This document shows, piece by piece, positions 50,009-59,373 of a stretch of DNA of 64,000 nt. Origin of the DNA: Xaviernesmea oryzae (GTDB taxonomy: Bacteria; Pseudomonadota; Alphaproteobacteria; Rhizobiales; Rhizobiaceae); NCBI RefSeq assembly GCF_900177415.1, contig NZ_FXAF01000002.1, positions 186,001 through 250,000 of the forward strand, written 5' to 3'. Made by a program: the position numbers and the translations under genes. Each line of letters starts with the position of its first letter. Positions within the stretch are counted from its first letter, which is position 1. The notes below the pieces were generated by a model. The model was not told where the DNA came from. It was given only the letters and a program-made list of their open reading frames with translations, and ran no database searches.

Positions 50009-51904
50009 TCACCTGGCCGGACCGCTGAAGCGGCCGGGATCGACCGCCGCGGCCGCGGTGACCGGCTTGAACCCGCCGCCGGAATAGGCGGCCGAATATT
50101 CGCTGTTGAGCGTGCGGCTGACCACGCGCGGCGCCTTCATGGAGGCGGCCGCATCGGGGCGGTTGTTGTTGAGGGCCCATTTCGCCAGCATGTCGCCCGT
50201 CAGGGCGCCGGCTGCGGGCTTTGCGGCGGCAGGCTGAGCCGTCCGTCCGCCCTTGCTGGCGACCGGAGCCACGGCTGCGGCGACCGGCGCCTTCGGGGCA
50301 TCGAAACCGTCGCCGAACTGCATGGCCCTGCCCGCGGAGGGATGGATGACCTTCGGAGAGACCGCAGCCGTTTCGACCGGCCGCTGAGCCGGCGCGGGCT
50401 TAGCCGCTGCCGTGGCGGGCGGCTGCGGAACCGGTGCCGTCGCTGCAAGCGCAGGCCGGGCCGGCGGCACGATGGGACGCGTTTGCTCGACGCTCTGCGC
50501 CAGGGCCGCGACGAGGGCCGGCGTCAGTTCCTGCTCTTCTTCCGTACCGGGCGAAGCAGCGGCAAGCGCCGGGGCCGCAGAAGTGTCGGGACGATGGGCC
50601 GGCAGCGGGATGGAGGCCATGTTCTCGAGCGCCGGCATCGGATCGACGGACGCCGTCATCACGCCGTTTTCGGCATCCCCCTTGAACCCGCGCGGCCCGA
50701 GCAGCGTCGGTACCGGAATATTATAGCCGGAAAGATCGGCGAAGGTTTCCGCGCCGGGCTGCTGAGGCGCATTGGCAGGCGCGGATGTCTGCATGGCGAG
50801 CGCTTCCTGAGCCGCGTTGCGCGCCGGCGAATAGAGCGCCGTCGCAAGCCCGCCGCCAGGCGCGGCATCCGACCGGAAGGCCGGGCGCGAAAGCGGCACC
50901 GGTGCGGCGATGTTCTCGGGCTGCTGCTGCGGAGAAGCGGAAGCGACCATAACCGGCGCAGCGGCACCTTCGTCTTCCTGCGCGGCCGGCCTCTGAGCCG
51001 GCGCCGGACGCTGCGCCACGGCGGGCGCGCTGCTTTCCGCGTTGTCCTCTTCCTCGTCGGCACCGCCGCCGCCGAACAGGAAGGCGAGCAGGTTCGGCTG
51101 CCGCTTCCGCTCGCTGTCGCCGCGGATGCTGCCGCCGGCCGTGCTGGCGACCTGGATCGAGCTGGAGCTGACGCGCTTCTTGTAGTCCGCCAGCGCCTGT
51201 TCGTAGCCCGGCAACGGCTTGCCGTCGGCCGGAAGATGGATCGTGTTGCCCTTCGGGAAGATCTGCACGAGTTCCTGGCGCGTCATGCGCGGCCAGGCGC
51301 GCACGCCGCCGACATCGAGATGCACGAAAGGCGAGCCGGACCGCGGATAATAGCCGACGCCGCCCACCTGCATCTGCATGGCGAGCGCCCTGAGCGTCGA
51401 AAGCTTCACGCCCGGGATGTAGAAATCCATGGCCTTGCCGAGCATGTGCTGGCTGTTCTTGGCGACACCGGTATTGCGCGAGCGGGTGCGCAGCATGTTG
51501 TTGGTGGCGGGAGAACGGTAGGCCGAAACCACATGGATATAGTCGGAGGCGCCCGACCGGCGGTAGACTTCCCAGACGAGATCGAAGAGCCGCGGGTCCA
51601 TCTTGGCCGGCTCGTTCTTGCGCCAGTCGCGCAGGAACTGGTTGATCTGCGCCAGACCTTTCTGGTCGTATCTGCCGTTCCGCTTGAAGGTGATGACCGC
51701 CTTCTCGCCGGTATGGACGAAGTAGAGCTTGAGGCTTCTGGTTTCGGCGGCAGCTTCCGCTGCGGAAAGGGAAAGGGCCGGCAGCGCCGTCAGGACCAGC
51801 AGGGCGGCAGCTGCAACGCGTCTGGCGAGAGTTTTGAAGAGCCCGGCTTTGCCGCCGCGCGCCTTCTCACCCGAAGGCGTTTCTTTTGCATATTGATCCG
51901 GCAA
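50009..51904 (-). CDS. DUF882 (M15-like) envelope protein with long disordered tail
   Basis: 631 aa from TTG 51904 (GGGGAT upstream; no ATG nearby). A signal/membrane helix lies at about 29-50. Residues about 55-235 are the DUF882/YcbK-like M15 domain: VVSAYRSPATNNMLR, NSQHMLGKAMDFYIPG with metal-site His and Asp, and SPFVHLDVGGVRAWPRM. The rest is an Ala/Pro-rich low-complexity region of nearly 400 residues. A role in peptidoglycan remodelling or anchoring is expected; the tail is unlike the short forms of the family. Confidence 0.8.
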   Translation of the reverse strand: MPDQYAKETPSGEKARGGKAGLFKTLARRVAAAALLVLTALPALSLSAAEAAAETRSLKLYFVHTGEKAVITFKRNGRYDQKGLAQINQFLRDWRKNEPAKMDPRLFDLVWEVYRRSGASDYIHVVSAYRSPATNNMLRTRSRNTGVAKNSQHMLGKAMDFYIPGVKLSTLRALAMQMQVGGVGYYPRSGSPFVHLDVGGVRAWPRMTRQELVQIFPKGNTIHLPADGKPLPGYEQALADYKKRVSSSSIQVASTAGGSIRGDSERKRQPNLLAFLFGGGGADEEEDNAESSAPAVAQRPAPAQRPAAQEDEGAAAPVMVASASPQQQPENIAAPVPLSRPAFRSDAAPGGGLATALYSPARNAAQEALAMQTSAPANAPQQPGAETFADLSGYNIPVPTLLGPRGFKGDAENGVMTASVDPMPALENMASIPLPAHRPDTSAAPALAAASPGTEEEQELTPALVAALAQSVEQTRPIVPPARPALAATAPVPQPPATAAAKPAPAQRPVETAAVSPKVIHPSAGRAMQFGDGFDAPKAPVAAAVAPVASKGGRTAQPAAAKPAAGALTGDMLAKWALNNNRPDAAASMKAPRVVSRTLNSEYSAAYSGGGFKPVTAAAAVDPGRFSGPAR

Positions 51905-52207
51905 AACGATCCCCGTCCGGTCGACAACGTCCCACGTTGCCTCAAATGACTGTCAAATGCGGTGACACGATGGCAAATGTGCCACACATGTACAAGCTTC
52001 TCCCTTATAGTCAACAAATGACTAACCGGAGATTGACAGAAGCTGACAGGACTTCCTTGCGCGAAGGTTAACGATTGCTAATGCACGGTGCCAAATACGA
52101 AATCTGTTCTGGCTCAAGGGCATCGGCGGATATCCTGAGACATGGGATGCGCCGCTCCGGTTCGTTTCCGGCGCGACGCGCTCCCTCCGGAAAGTTAACG
52201 GTTTATT
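51905..52207. other. Intergenic region upstream of the DUF882 gene
   Basis: About 300 nt between two minus-strand genes; A/T-richer than its surroundings. On the minus strand a TTGACT near 52014 with TACATG about 16 nt on could be the DUF882 promoter. TTAACGATTGCTAA near 52068 is close to, but not, a CtrA full site. No terminator for the upstream regulator gene was identified. Confidence 0.4.
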
Positions 52208-53773
52208 TCATGCGGCTTCCTTGAGCGGGTCGTCGGGATCGATGCCATAATCCTTGAGTTTCCGGTAGAGGGTCGAGCGTCCGATGCCGAGTTTGCGGGC
52301 GACCTGGCTCATCTGGCCGCGATAGAACTTCAGCGCGAAACGGATCAGCTCCTCTTCGACATCGGCGAGCTTTCTCACCTCGCCCGCCTCGTCGGTGCTG
52401 ACGATGACGTTTTCCGAAGGATAGGCGGCGGCGAGCATCGCTCTCGCATCCGGCTTGGCGGCATTCATCCTGCTATCGCTGTTGGCGAAGACGGGTGATT
52501 CGGCGAGCGCCTCCCGCACCGCCTGTTCCGATGCCGCAGCCGGCGTCGGCGCCACGGCGGTGGCAGCAAGCTCTGCCGTGCGGAATTCGGGAAGCTGTGC
52601 GGCGATCTGCGGGAAGTCCGCCTCCGTCAGCTCGTCGCCTTCGGAAAGCACCACCGCGCGGAAGACGGCGTTTTCGAGCTGGCGGATATTGCCCGGCCAG
52701 TCGTAGGCGGTGAGGAGAGCCAGCGCGCCGGCCCCGACGGTGAGCGTCCTCGGCAGCTTCTGCTCGACCGAGAAGCGCTCCGCGAAGACGCGCGCCAGGT
52801 GCGGAATGTCCTCCTTGCGGCGGCGCAGCGCCGGAATGGTGATCGGGAAGACGTTCAGGCGGTAATAAAGGTCCTCGCGGAAGCGGCCGGCGCGCACTTC
52901 CTCGATGAGGTCCTTGTTGGTGGCCGAGATCAGCCGGACATTGACCTTCTGGACGCGTGCCGCGCCGACGGTCTCGATCTCGCCCTGCTGCACGGCGCGC
53001 AGGAGCTTCACCTGGACTTCGAGCGGCAGGTCGCCGATCTCGTCGAGGAAGAGCGTGCCTCCGTCGGCCTCCACGAACTTGCCGGTATGGCGCTCGGTGG
53101 CTCCGGTGAAGGCGCCCTTCTCATGACCGAAGAGAATGCTCTCCACCAGATTGTGCGGGATCGCGCCGCAGTTGACCGTGATGAACGGCTTGCCGGCACG
53201 GTCGCCGTTCGACTGGATCGCGCGGGCGATCATTTCCTTGCCGACGCCGGATTCGCCTTCGAGCACGACCGGAATGTTGGAATGGGCGGCGCGCTGTGCG
53301 AGGTCGATGACGCGCAGCATGTCGGGGCTCGCCGAAACGATATCGCCGAAACCGACGGCGCCGGCGCGCTGGCGGCGGCTGGTGCGAGACCTCGATTCCT
53401 TCTGGTCGAGCTTCAGCGCATTGGCGATCGACGTTCCGATCCGCTCCGGCGACACCGGCTTGACGACGAAATCGAAGGCGCCGGCGCGCATGGCCTGCAC
53501 GACCGATTCGATACTGCCCTGTCCTGTCTGGACGATGACCGGGATGTCGATCCCGAGCTCGCGGATGGCGCCGAGGAAGGTGAGACCGTCCATCTCCGGC
53601 ATCATCAGGTCGAGCACGATGACATTGATGTCGTTTGCGGTGCGCTTCAGGAACTCCAGCGCAACAAGGCCGTTTTCGGCGAGGTGTGCGGCGTGGCCAT
53701 AACGCTCTACCGCATTCTTCAGCAGGCGACGCTGAATCGGATCGTCATCAACGACAAGGATGTGCGCAATCAT
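52208..53773 (-). CDS. NtrC-type sigma-54-dependent response regulator
   Basis: 521 aa. N-terminal receiver with Asp55 in VIVLDLMMPEMDG, central AAA+ domain with Walker A GESGVGKE (about 173-180), the sigma-54 contact loop GAFTGA (220-225) and Walker B LFLDEIGDL, and a Fis helix-turn-helix at the C-terminus (QVARKLGIGRSTLYRKLKDY). A linker of about 60 residues separates the last two. It has no kinase beside it. Targets should have sigma-54 promoters. Confidence 0.93.
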   Translation of the reverse strand: MIAHILVVDDDPIQRRLLKNAVERYGHAAHLAENGLVALEFLKRTANDINVIVLDLMMPEMDGLTFLGAIRELGIDIPVIVQTGQGSIESVVQAMRAGAFDFVVKPVSPERIGTSIANALKLDQKESRSRTSRRQRAGAVGFGDIVSASPDMLRVIDLAQRAAHSNIPVVLEGESGVGKEMIARAIQSNGDRAGKPFITVNCGAIPHNLVESILFGHEKGAFTGATERHTGKFVEADGGTLFLDEIGDLPLEVQVKLLRAVQQGEIETVGAARVQKVNVRLISATNKDLIEEVRAGRFREDLYYRLNVFPITIPALRRRKEDIPHLARVFAERFSVEQKLPRTLTVGAGALALLTAYDWPGNIRQLENAVFRAVVLSEGDELTEADFPQIAAQLPEFRTAELAATAVAPTPAAASEQAVREALAESPVFANSDSRMNAAKPDARAMLAAAYPSENVIVSTDEAGEVRKLADVEEELIRFALKFYRGQMSQVARKLGIGRSTLYRKLKDYGIDPDDPLKEAA

Positions 53774-53939
53774 GCTCTGCTCCCAGCAACGTTCATCGTG
53801 CCCCCTTTTCGGGCTTTTACGCTGACGGTTGTCTCAGAAAGGCTTGAACATCCCCTTTTGAGAAAAGCTTGCATTTTAACGGCTGGCGAGGAAAACAGTC
53901 CGTCATGACGAAAGCCGGCAATCGAGAAGGAAAGAACCG

Positions 53940-55796
53940 ATGAGACCGTCCGCACCCGCGATCCTGGAAATTCCTGCCGCGACCGATGCTGTCGCCGCCG
54001 CGACCGATCCGGCGCTCGGGCTTCTGCCGGTCTGGAAGCTTTCCGATCTCTACCCGGCCAAGGACGCTCCCGCCTTCACCGCGGACATGGCAAAGGCGGA
54101 AAAGCTCGCGATCGCCTTCGAGGAAAAGTGGAAGGGCAGGCTTGCCGAGGCCGCGGCGAAAACCGGCGCGGGCGGCATCGGCGAGGCGCTCGGGGAATAC
54201 GAGGCGCTCGACGATCTTCTCGGCAAGATCGGCTCCTTCGCCGGCCTCACCTATTTCTCCGACACGTCCAGCCCCGCAAACGGCAAGTTCTATGGCGACG
54301 TTCAGGCGAAGCTCACCGACCTCTCCTCGCATCTCCTGTTCTTTTCGCTGGAACTCAACCGCATCGACGATGCGGTGATGGACGCCTGCATGGACCGCGA
54401 TCCGGCGGCCGGGCACTACCGCCCCTGGATCGTCGATCTCAGGAAGGACAAGCCCTTCCAGCTCGAGGACAAGCTCGAACAGCTTTTCCTTGAAAAATCG
54501 ATGACATCGGCGGCCGCCTTCAACCGTCTCTTCGACGAGACCATGGCGGAGCTGCGCTTCGAGGTGGACGGCGGGAAACTGCCGCTCGAGGTGACCCTCA
54601 ACATGCTGCAGGAACCTGAGCCGGAAGTGCGCGCCAAGGCGGCCGCGGCACTTTCGAAGACGTTCGGCGAAAACCTGCGCGTCTTCACGCTGATCACCAA
54701 CACGCTCGCCAAGGACAAGGAGATTTCCGACCGCTGGCGCGGCTTCGAGGACATCGCCGATTCGCGCCATCTCGCGAACCGCGTCGAGCGGGAAGTGGTC
54801 GACGCGCTGGCGGAGGCGGTCAAGCAGGCCTACCCGCGCCTCTCCCACCGTTATTACGCGATGAAGGCGAAATGGCTCGGCATGGAGCAATTGAATTTCT
54901 GGGACCGCAACGCGCCGCTGCCGGAAACCCCGACCGCTCTCATCCCCTGGACCGACGCGAAGGAAACGGTCCTTTCCGCCTATCGCGGCTTCGCGCCGGA
55001 AATGGCCGACATTGCCGGGCGCTTTTTCGACGAGGAATGGATCGACGCGCCGGTGCGTCCCGGCAAGGCGCCCGGCGCCTTCGCCCATCCCGTCGTACCC
55101 TCCGCCCACCCCTATGTGCTCGTCAACTACATGGGCAAGCCGCGCGACGTGATGACGCTCGCCCACGAACTCGGCCATGGCGTGCACCAGGTTCTTGCCG
55201 GCGGCCAGGGCGCCCTGATGTGCCAGACGCCGCTGACGCTTGCCGAAACCGCCTCCGTCTTCGGCGAGATGCTGACCTTCCGCGCATTGCTCGAAAAGAC
55301 CAGGGACAAGCGCGAGCGCAAGGCGATGCTCGCCCAGAAGGTCGAGGACATGATCAACACGGTCGTGCGCCAGGTCGCCTTCTACCAGTTCGAGCGCAAG
55401 GTCCACACGGCCCGCAAGGAAGGCGAGCTCACCGCCGAGCAGATCGGCGAGCTCTGGCTATCGGTGCAGGGCGAAAGCCTCGGCCCGGCGATCAGGATTT
55501 CCGAAGGCTACGAGACGTGGTGGACCTATATCCCCCACTTCATCCACTCGCCCTTCTACGTCTATGCCTATGCCTTCGGCGACTGCCTGGTGAATTCGCT
55601 ATACGCGGTCTACCAGAACGCGGCTCCGGGCTTCCAGCAGAAGTATTTCGAGCTGCTCAAGGCCGGCGGCACCAAGCATCATTCGGAACTCCTGAAACCC
55701 TTCGGCCTCGATGCCACCGACCCGTCCTTCTGGTCGAAGGGATTGTCGATGATCGAAAGCCTGATCGACGAACTGGAGGCTCTGGATAGGGCATAG
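53940..55796 (+). CDS. pepF: Oligoendopeptidase F-type M3 metallopeptidase
   Basis: 618-aa cytoplasmic zinc peptidase. The zinc motif HELGH lies at about 408-412 (TLAHELGHGVHQVLAGGQG), with the downstream Glu in LTLAETASVFGEM. The N-terminal half is the helical M3 domain (LLPVWKLSDLYPAKDAPAF at the start). It degrades short peptides. It is divergent from the NtrC-type gene and followed by mosaic repeats. Confidence 0.93.
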   Translation: MRPSAPAILEIPAATDAVAAATDPALGLLPVWKLSDLYPAKDAPAFTADMAKAEKLAIAFEEKWKGRLAEAAAKTGAGGIGEALGEYEALDDLLGKIGSFAGLTYFSDTSSPANGKFYGDVQAKLTDLSSHLLFFSLELNRIDDAVMDACMDRDPAAGHYRPWIVDLRKDKPFQLEDKLEQLFLEKSMTSAAAFNRLFDETMAELRFEVDGGKLPLEVTLNMLQEPEPEVRAKAAAALSKTFGENLRVFTLITNTLAKDKEISDRWRGFEDIADSRHLANRVEREVVDALAEAVKQAYPRLSHRYYAMKAKWLGMEQLNFWDRNAPLPETPTALIPWTDAKETVLSAYRGFAPEMADIAGRFFDEEWIDAPVRPGKAPGAFAHPVVPSAHPYVLVNYMGKPRDVMTLAHELGHGVHQVLAGGQGALMCQTPLTLAETASVFGEMLTFRALLEKTRDKRERKAMLAQKVEDMINTVVRQVAFYQFERKVHTARKEGELTAEQIGELWLSVQGESLGPAIRISEGYETWWTYIPHFIHSPFYVYAYAFGDCLVNSLYAVYQNAAPGFQQKYFELLKAGGTKHHSELLKPFGLDATDPSFWSKGLSMIESLIDELEALDRA

Positions 55797-55813
55797 CTGA
55801 AGCGGAGATAGCG

Positions 55814-55949
55814 CCCCTCATCCGCCCTGCCGGGCACCTTCTCTCCGCACATGGCGGGGCAACCGCACATGAGGAACCGGGCAGGTTCGGCTTGTGCCAT
55901 CTTCTCCCCAGCAGGGAGAAGTGCCGAGCAAAGCGAGGCGATGAGGGGG
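55814..55949. repeat. Rhizobial mosaic intergenic element (RIME-like)
   Basis: Starts CCCCTCATCCGCCCTGCCGG and ends with its outer complement GATGAGGGG, with an internal hairpin CTTCTCCCCAGCAGGGAGAAG. It has the same opening as the block at 5821-5955. It lies between pepF and pabB. Confidence 0.7.
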
Positions 55950-55987
55950 TGCACATGCGGCAAACGCATCGCCCGATGGTGGCTTCG

Positions 55988-56080
55988 CCCCCCTCATCCG
56001 GTCCTGCGGACCACCTTCTTCCCGCTGGGGAGAAGGGTAGAGCGTCCTGCCGTCAGAACCGGAAGAGGGTTGGGGTGAGG
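55988..56080. repeat. Second mosaic element before pabB
   Basis: CCCCTCATCCGGTCCTGCGG with TTCTTCCCGCTGGGGAGAA and the end GTTGGGGTGAGGCG; a partial copy of the same family, in tandem with the previous one. The pabB start follows 35 nt after it, so the element lies in or near the pabB leader. Confidence 0.6.
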
Positions 56081-56115
56081 CGCAAGACAAGAGACAGGCA
56101 GAAGCCGAAACGGAC

Positions 56116-57288
56116 ATGGCAAAACACCAACCCTATGCGCTCTTTCGCGACGATCCCGCCGGACGGAGCCTCGTCTTCGACCGGCCGAAGGAGATTGTCG
56201 CCGCGCATGAGGCCGACGAGGTTCTGCCGGCGCTGCGCCGGCTGGAGGAAGCCCGCCGGGCCGGCCACTGGCTGGCGGGCTATATCTCCTATGAGGCAGG
56301 GCACGTCTTCGAGGACAAGCTTCGGCACCTGATCGTATCCCACCGGCCGACGCCCCTGCTCGCCATGGGGATATTCGACGCCCCCGCCGGCCATGAACAT
56401 CCCCTCGCCCTTCCGGCACCTGCGGAAAACGAAGAGCCCTTGCTGAGCGAGCCCCATGCCGCCTGGGGTTTCGCGACCTACCGGGAACGCTTCGACAGGC
56501 TCCACCGGCACCTGCGCCAGGGGGACTGCTACCAGGCCAACCTGACCATGCCGATCACCGCCCGCTGGCGGGGCGATCCGCGCGCGGCCTTCTGGTCCCT
56601 CGTCGCGCGCCAGCCCGTGCATTACGGCGCGCTCATCGACTTCACCGGGGATATCGGCGGTCCGATCGTCCTGTCGCGGTCGCCGGAGCTTTTCTTCTCG
56701 GTCGATGCCGGCCGTTTCATCGAAACCCATCCGATGAAGGGCACCGCCCCGCGCGGCGCAACGCCGGAGGAGGATGAAACGATCATCGGGGAAATGCTGG
56801 CCGACGAGAAGACGCTGGCCGAGAACCGCATGATCGTCGACCTGCTGCGCAACGACATCTCCCTGATCAGCGAGGTGGGGACGCTCTCCGTTCCGAAGCT
56901 CTTCGCCATCGAGACCTATCCGACCGTCCATCAGATGGTCAGCCATGTGCGGGCGAAGCTTCTACCGGAGATCGGTTTTCCCGAAATCCTCGCGGCTCTT
57001 TTTCCCTGCGGCTCCATTACCGGTGCGCCGAAAATGTGGGCCATGAAAATCCTCGGCGCGCTCGAAACCAGGCCCCGCGACGTCTATTGCGGCGCGATCG
57101 GCTATTGTGACCCGGCCGGCCCGATGCGGTTTTCTGTGGCGATCCGCACGATCGCGCTTTTCAACGACGGCAAGGCCGTTTTCAATGTCGGCGGCGGCAT
57201 CGTCTTCGACTCGAAGGCGGAGGCCGAATATGACGAGTGTCTCTTGAAGGCACGGTTTGCGGTGGGCGACCAATGGATTTCTCGCTGA
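56116..57288 (+). CDS. pabB: Aminodeoxychorismate synthase component I
   Basis: 390-aa chorismate-utilising enzyme; makes 4-amino-4-deoxychorismate for folate. The catalytic half is complete: QGDCYQANLTMPI, FFSVDAGRFIETHPMKGTAPRG in two parts, ADEKTLAENRMIVDLLRNDI and SITGAPKMWAM. The shorter length compared with TrpE fits PabB. The 3' end overlaps pabC by 16 nt, giving consecutive pathway steps from one transcript. Confidence 0.92.
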   Translation: MAKHQPYALFRDDPAGRSLVFDRPKEIVAAHEADEVLPALRRLEEARRAGHWLAGYISYEAGHVFEDKLRHLIVSHRPTPLLAMGIFDAPAGHEHPLALPAPAENEEPLLSEPHAAWGFATYRERFDRLHRHLRQGDCYQANLTMPITARWRGDPRAAFWSLVARQPVHYGALIDFTGDIGGPIVLSRSPELFFSVDAGRFIETHPMKGTAPRGATPEEDETIIGEMLADEKTLAENRMIVDLLRNDISLISEVGTLSVPKLFAIETYPTVHQMVSHVRAKLLPEIGFPEILAALFPCGSITGAPKMWAMKILGALETRPRDVYCGAIGYCDPAGPMRFSVAIRTIALFNDGKAVFNVGGGIVFDSKAEAEYDECLLKARFAVGDQWISR

Positions 57289-57899
57289 TCGAAACGATGC
57301 GCTGGGAACCGGACGCAGGCTTCCTGCGCGTGGCGCAGCATCTGCGCCGTCTCAGCCGGTCGGCCGATGCGCTGGGTTTCCGCCAGCCGCCGCCCGATTT
57401 GCTGAAGCAGCTCGAAGCGGCAGTCTCCGGCGAGGCGGCTCTGCGCGTGCGCCTCGTCATGACCTATCGCGGCAGGATCGAGATCACCACGACGCCCTTC
57501 ACCCCCTTCCCGGCCGATACCGTATGGCGCGTGCGCGTCGCGGAAACGAAACTCCCGTCGGACGATCCCCTCTTCCGCCACAAGACCTCGCGCCGGGAAC
57601 TCTACGAAGCCGCGCGCACCGAATTCTCTCCCGAGGAGGCGGACGAGGTCCTGCTTCTCAACGAGCGCGGCGAACTTTGCGAAGGAACGATCACCAACGT
57701 CTTCGTCGCGGAGACCAATGGCAATCTCGTGACGCCGCCGCTGACGAGCGGGCTCCTGCCCGGCATATTGCGGGCCGAGCTGATCCGCGAGCGGAAGGCG
57801 CACAGCCAGGTCCTTCGCCTTGCCGACATAGAGAACCGCCGTTTTTTCGTCGGCAATTCACTGCGCGGCCTGATCGCGGCGGAACTTGTGGGCCGCTAA
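57273..57899 (+). CDS. pabC: Aminodeoxychorismate lyase-like aminotransferase, class IV
   Basis: 208-aa PLP-fold type IV protein. HKTSRRELYEAARTEF holds the PLP lysine (Lys in RHKTSRR), then LLLNERGELCEGTITNVFV and LTSGLLPGILR are the conserved loops. Converts aminodeoxychorismate to p-aminobenzoate. ATG 57273 lies inside the end of pabB. In some rhizobia the two domains are fused; here they are separate but overlapping. Confidence 0.88.
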   Translation: MDFSLIETMRWEPDAGFLRVAQHLRRLSRSADALGFRQPPPDLLKQLEAAVSGEAALRVRLVMTYRGRIEITTTPFTPFPADTVWRVRVAETKLPSDDPLFRHKTSRRELYEAARTEFSPEEADEVLLLNERGELCEGTITNVFVAETNGNLVTPPLTSGLLPGILRAELIRERKAHSQVLRLADIENRRFFVGNSLRGLIAAELVGR

Positions 57900-57915
57900 A
57901 GCACGCGGACGGCGC

Positions 57916-58173
57916 TCAGCATTTCCCCATAGGATAATACTGAAACCGTTCCGGATCGCATCCGTCGGGGGAGGCCACCTTGGCTGCCATGGTGCATCCG
58001 GCGAGGAACACCATCCAGAACAGGAGCCAGATCGGCCAGTCGTTGCGATTGTTCAAGCCTTCCTGCTGCAGAAGTGAAAGCCGCGTCCAGGCCCTCAAGG
58101 CGATCTCCCGCGATCCCTTTGTCTTGAAGGCCGTTCCGACGGTGACATAAAAGGCCCTGCTGATCAATTTCAT
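57916..58173 (-). CDS. Small hypothetical protein with membrane helix
   Basis: 85 aa from ATG 58173 (GGGA six bases upstream): MKLISRAFYVTVGTAFKTKG, then a hydrophobic helix WPIWLLFWMVFLAGCTMAAK near 45-64 and a short tail with two cysteines (GCDPERF, GKC). Not recognised. It is convergent with pabC, 16 nt from its stop. Confidence 0.55.
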   Translation of the reverse strand: MKLISRAFYVTVGTAFKTKGSREIALRAWTRLSLLQQEGLNNRNDWPIWLLFWMVFLAGCTMAAKVASPDGCDPERFQYYPMGKC

Positions 58174-58309
58174 CAGATTCCCGCCCCGCATGTTGCATTG
58201 CGAAATAATTTGTAGGGCGGCGGCGGCGCGTTCCAAGTCTCCGGCGGCGATTTTTACAAGTGGGTGAATTTGGCTTAAACCGATCCTGAAACGGCACACC
58301 CTGGACAGC

Positions 58310-59218
58310 ATGAACGACAAAACGCTCACCTACACGCCCTATGACGGCTCTTCGAAGCCGTTCACGATCGGGCTCCTGCAGCTCGATCCGGCCCGCTGGA
58401 TCGAGCCGGACGGCGATCTCGCCTATCACCTGGCGGAAAAGAGGCGGCTGTTTGCCGAGCATGGCGGTCAGGTGTTCCGCGCCGAGCCGGGCACCGAGGA
58501 AGCCCAGCAGGAAATCCTCGATGCGCTCGTCGACTATCTCCCGTCGCATCATCCGGCGATCTATCGCCGCGCCGGCAACGTGATGGAGATGGCGGGCCAG
58601 CGCGTCGGTCTCTCGGATGACGCCCTGCCGCCGCTTCTCCGCGCCGGGCTTCTGGTTCAGGACGACCTCGTCGTCATGCGCAAGGGGGAGAAGGGCTGGC
58701 GCCTCGCCGCCGCCTTCCTGGCCTTCCCCTCCTCCTGGTCGCTTTCGGAGAAGTTCGGCAAGGTGATGGACGAGATACACGCGCCGGTGCCGGATTTTGA
58801 GGGCGGCAGCCGCAATGCCGGCCTCATCAGCCGCATGTTCGACAATCTTCCGCCGGACCGGTTCGTGGTCCGCTGGAACTGGTCGGTCAACTGGGGCTAC
58901 AGGCTCTATCGCCCGGCCTCGCAGCCCGCGTCCGAAACGAAGGACATCCCGCCGGAAGAGGCTTTCATCCGTGTCGAGCGTCAGACGCTGCGGAAAATGC
59001 CGGTCTCGGGCGACATTCTCTTCACCATCCGCATCTATCTCGATCCGGTGACGGCGATCATGGGCCAGCCGAACGCCCCGGAACTGGCCGCCTCGCTTGC
59101 CGACCAGCTCGAAGCGCTCAACCCCGCGCAGACCGATTACAAGGGCCTCTCCGCCAAGCGCGCCGAACTCGTGGCGCTGCTGCGGAAATCCGCCGATGCA
59201 CGCGTTACGGTCGAATAA
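58310..59218 (+). CDS. DUF3445, haem-dependent oxidative N-demethylase-like protein
   Basis: 302 aa. The family signature is clear: FTIGLLQLDPARWIEPDGDL, HHPAIYRRAG, QDDLVVMRKGEKGWRLAAAFLAFPSSW in two parts and WNWSVNWGYRLYRP. DUF3445 (HDOD alpha-subunit family) members bind haem with a PAS-like fold and demethylate amines. The accessory subunits seen in the full complex are not adjacent, so the enzyme may act alone. Divergent from the small membrane gene upstream. Confidence 0.82.
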   Translation: MNDKTLTYTPYDGSSKPFTIGLLQLDPARWIEPDGDLAYHLAEKRRLFAEHGGQVFRAEPGTEEAQQEILDALVDYLPSHHPAIYRRAGNVMEMAGQRVGLSDDALPPLLRAGLLVQDDLVVMRKGEKGWRLAAAFLAFPSSWSLSEKFGKVMDEIHAPVPDFEGGSRNAGLISRMFDNLPPDRFVVRWNWSVNWGYRLYRPASQPASETKDIPPEEAFIRVERQTLRKMPVSGDILFTIRIYLDPVTAIMGQPNAPELAASLADQLEALNPAQTDYKGLSAKRAELVALLRKSADARVTVE

Positions 59219-59373
59219 AGCTCATGATTCCGCCCCGAAAAACAGCAGGCTCTTTATTGTGACGACGTTTTATGGTTAGAGCCGGTCACTTCGCCCAGTC
59301 ATTCGCAATGCCTGCGGCACTCAGAAGAATTCTTCAGGCTGAACGCCTTCGTTCCCTTTCCAAGGAGAAAAGA

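Noticed and set aside
52060..52085. CtrA box upstream of the DUF882 gene
   Set aside because: TTAACGATTGCTAAT has the right spacing but the second half is TAAT, not TTAA.
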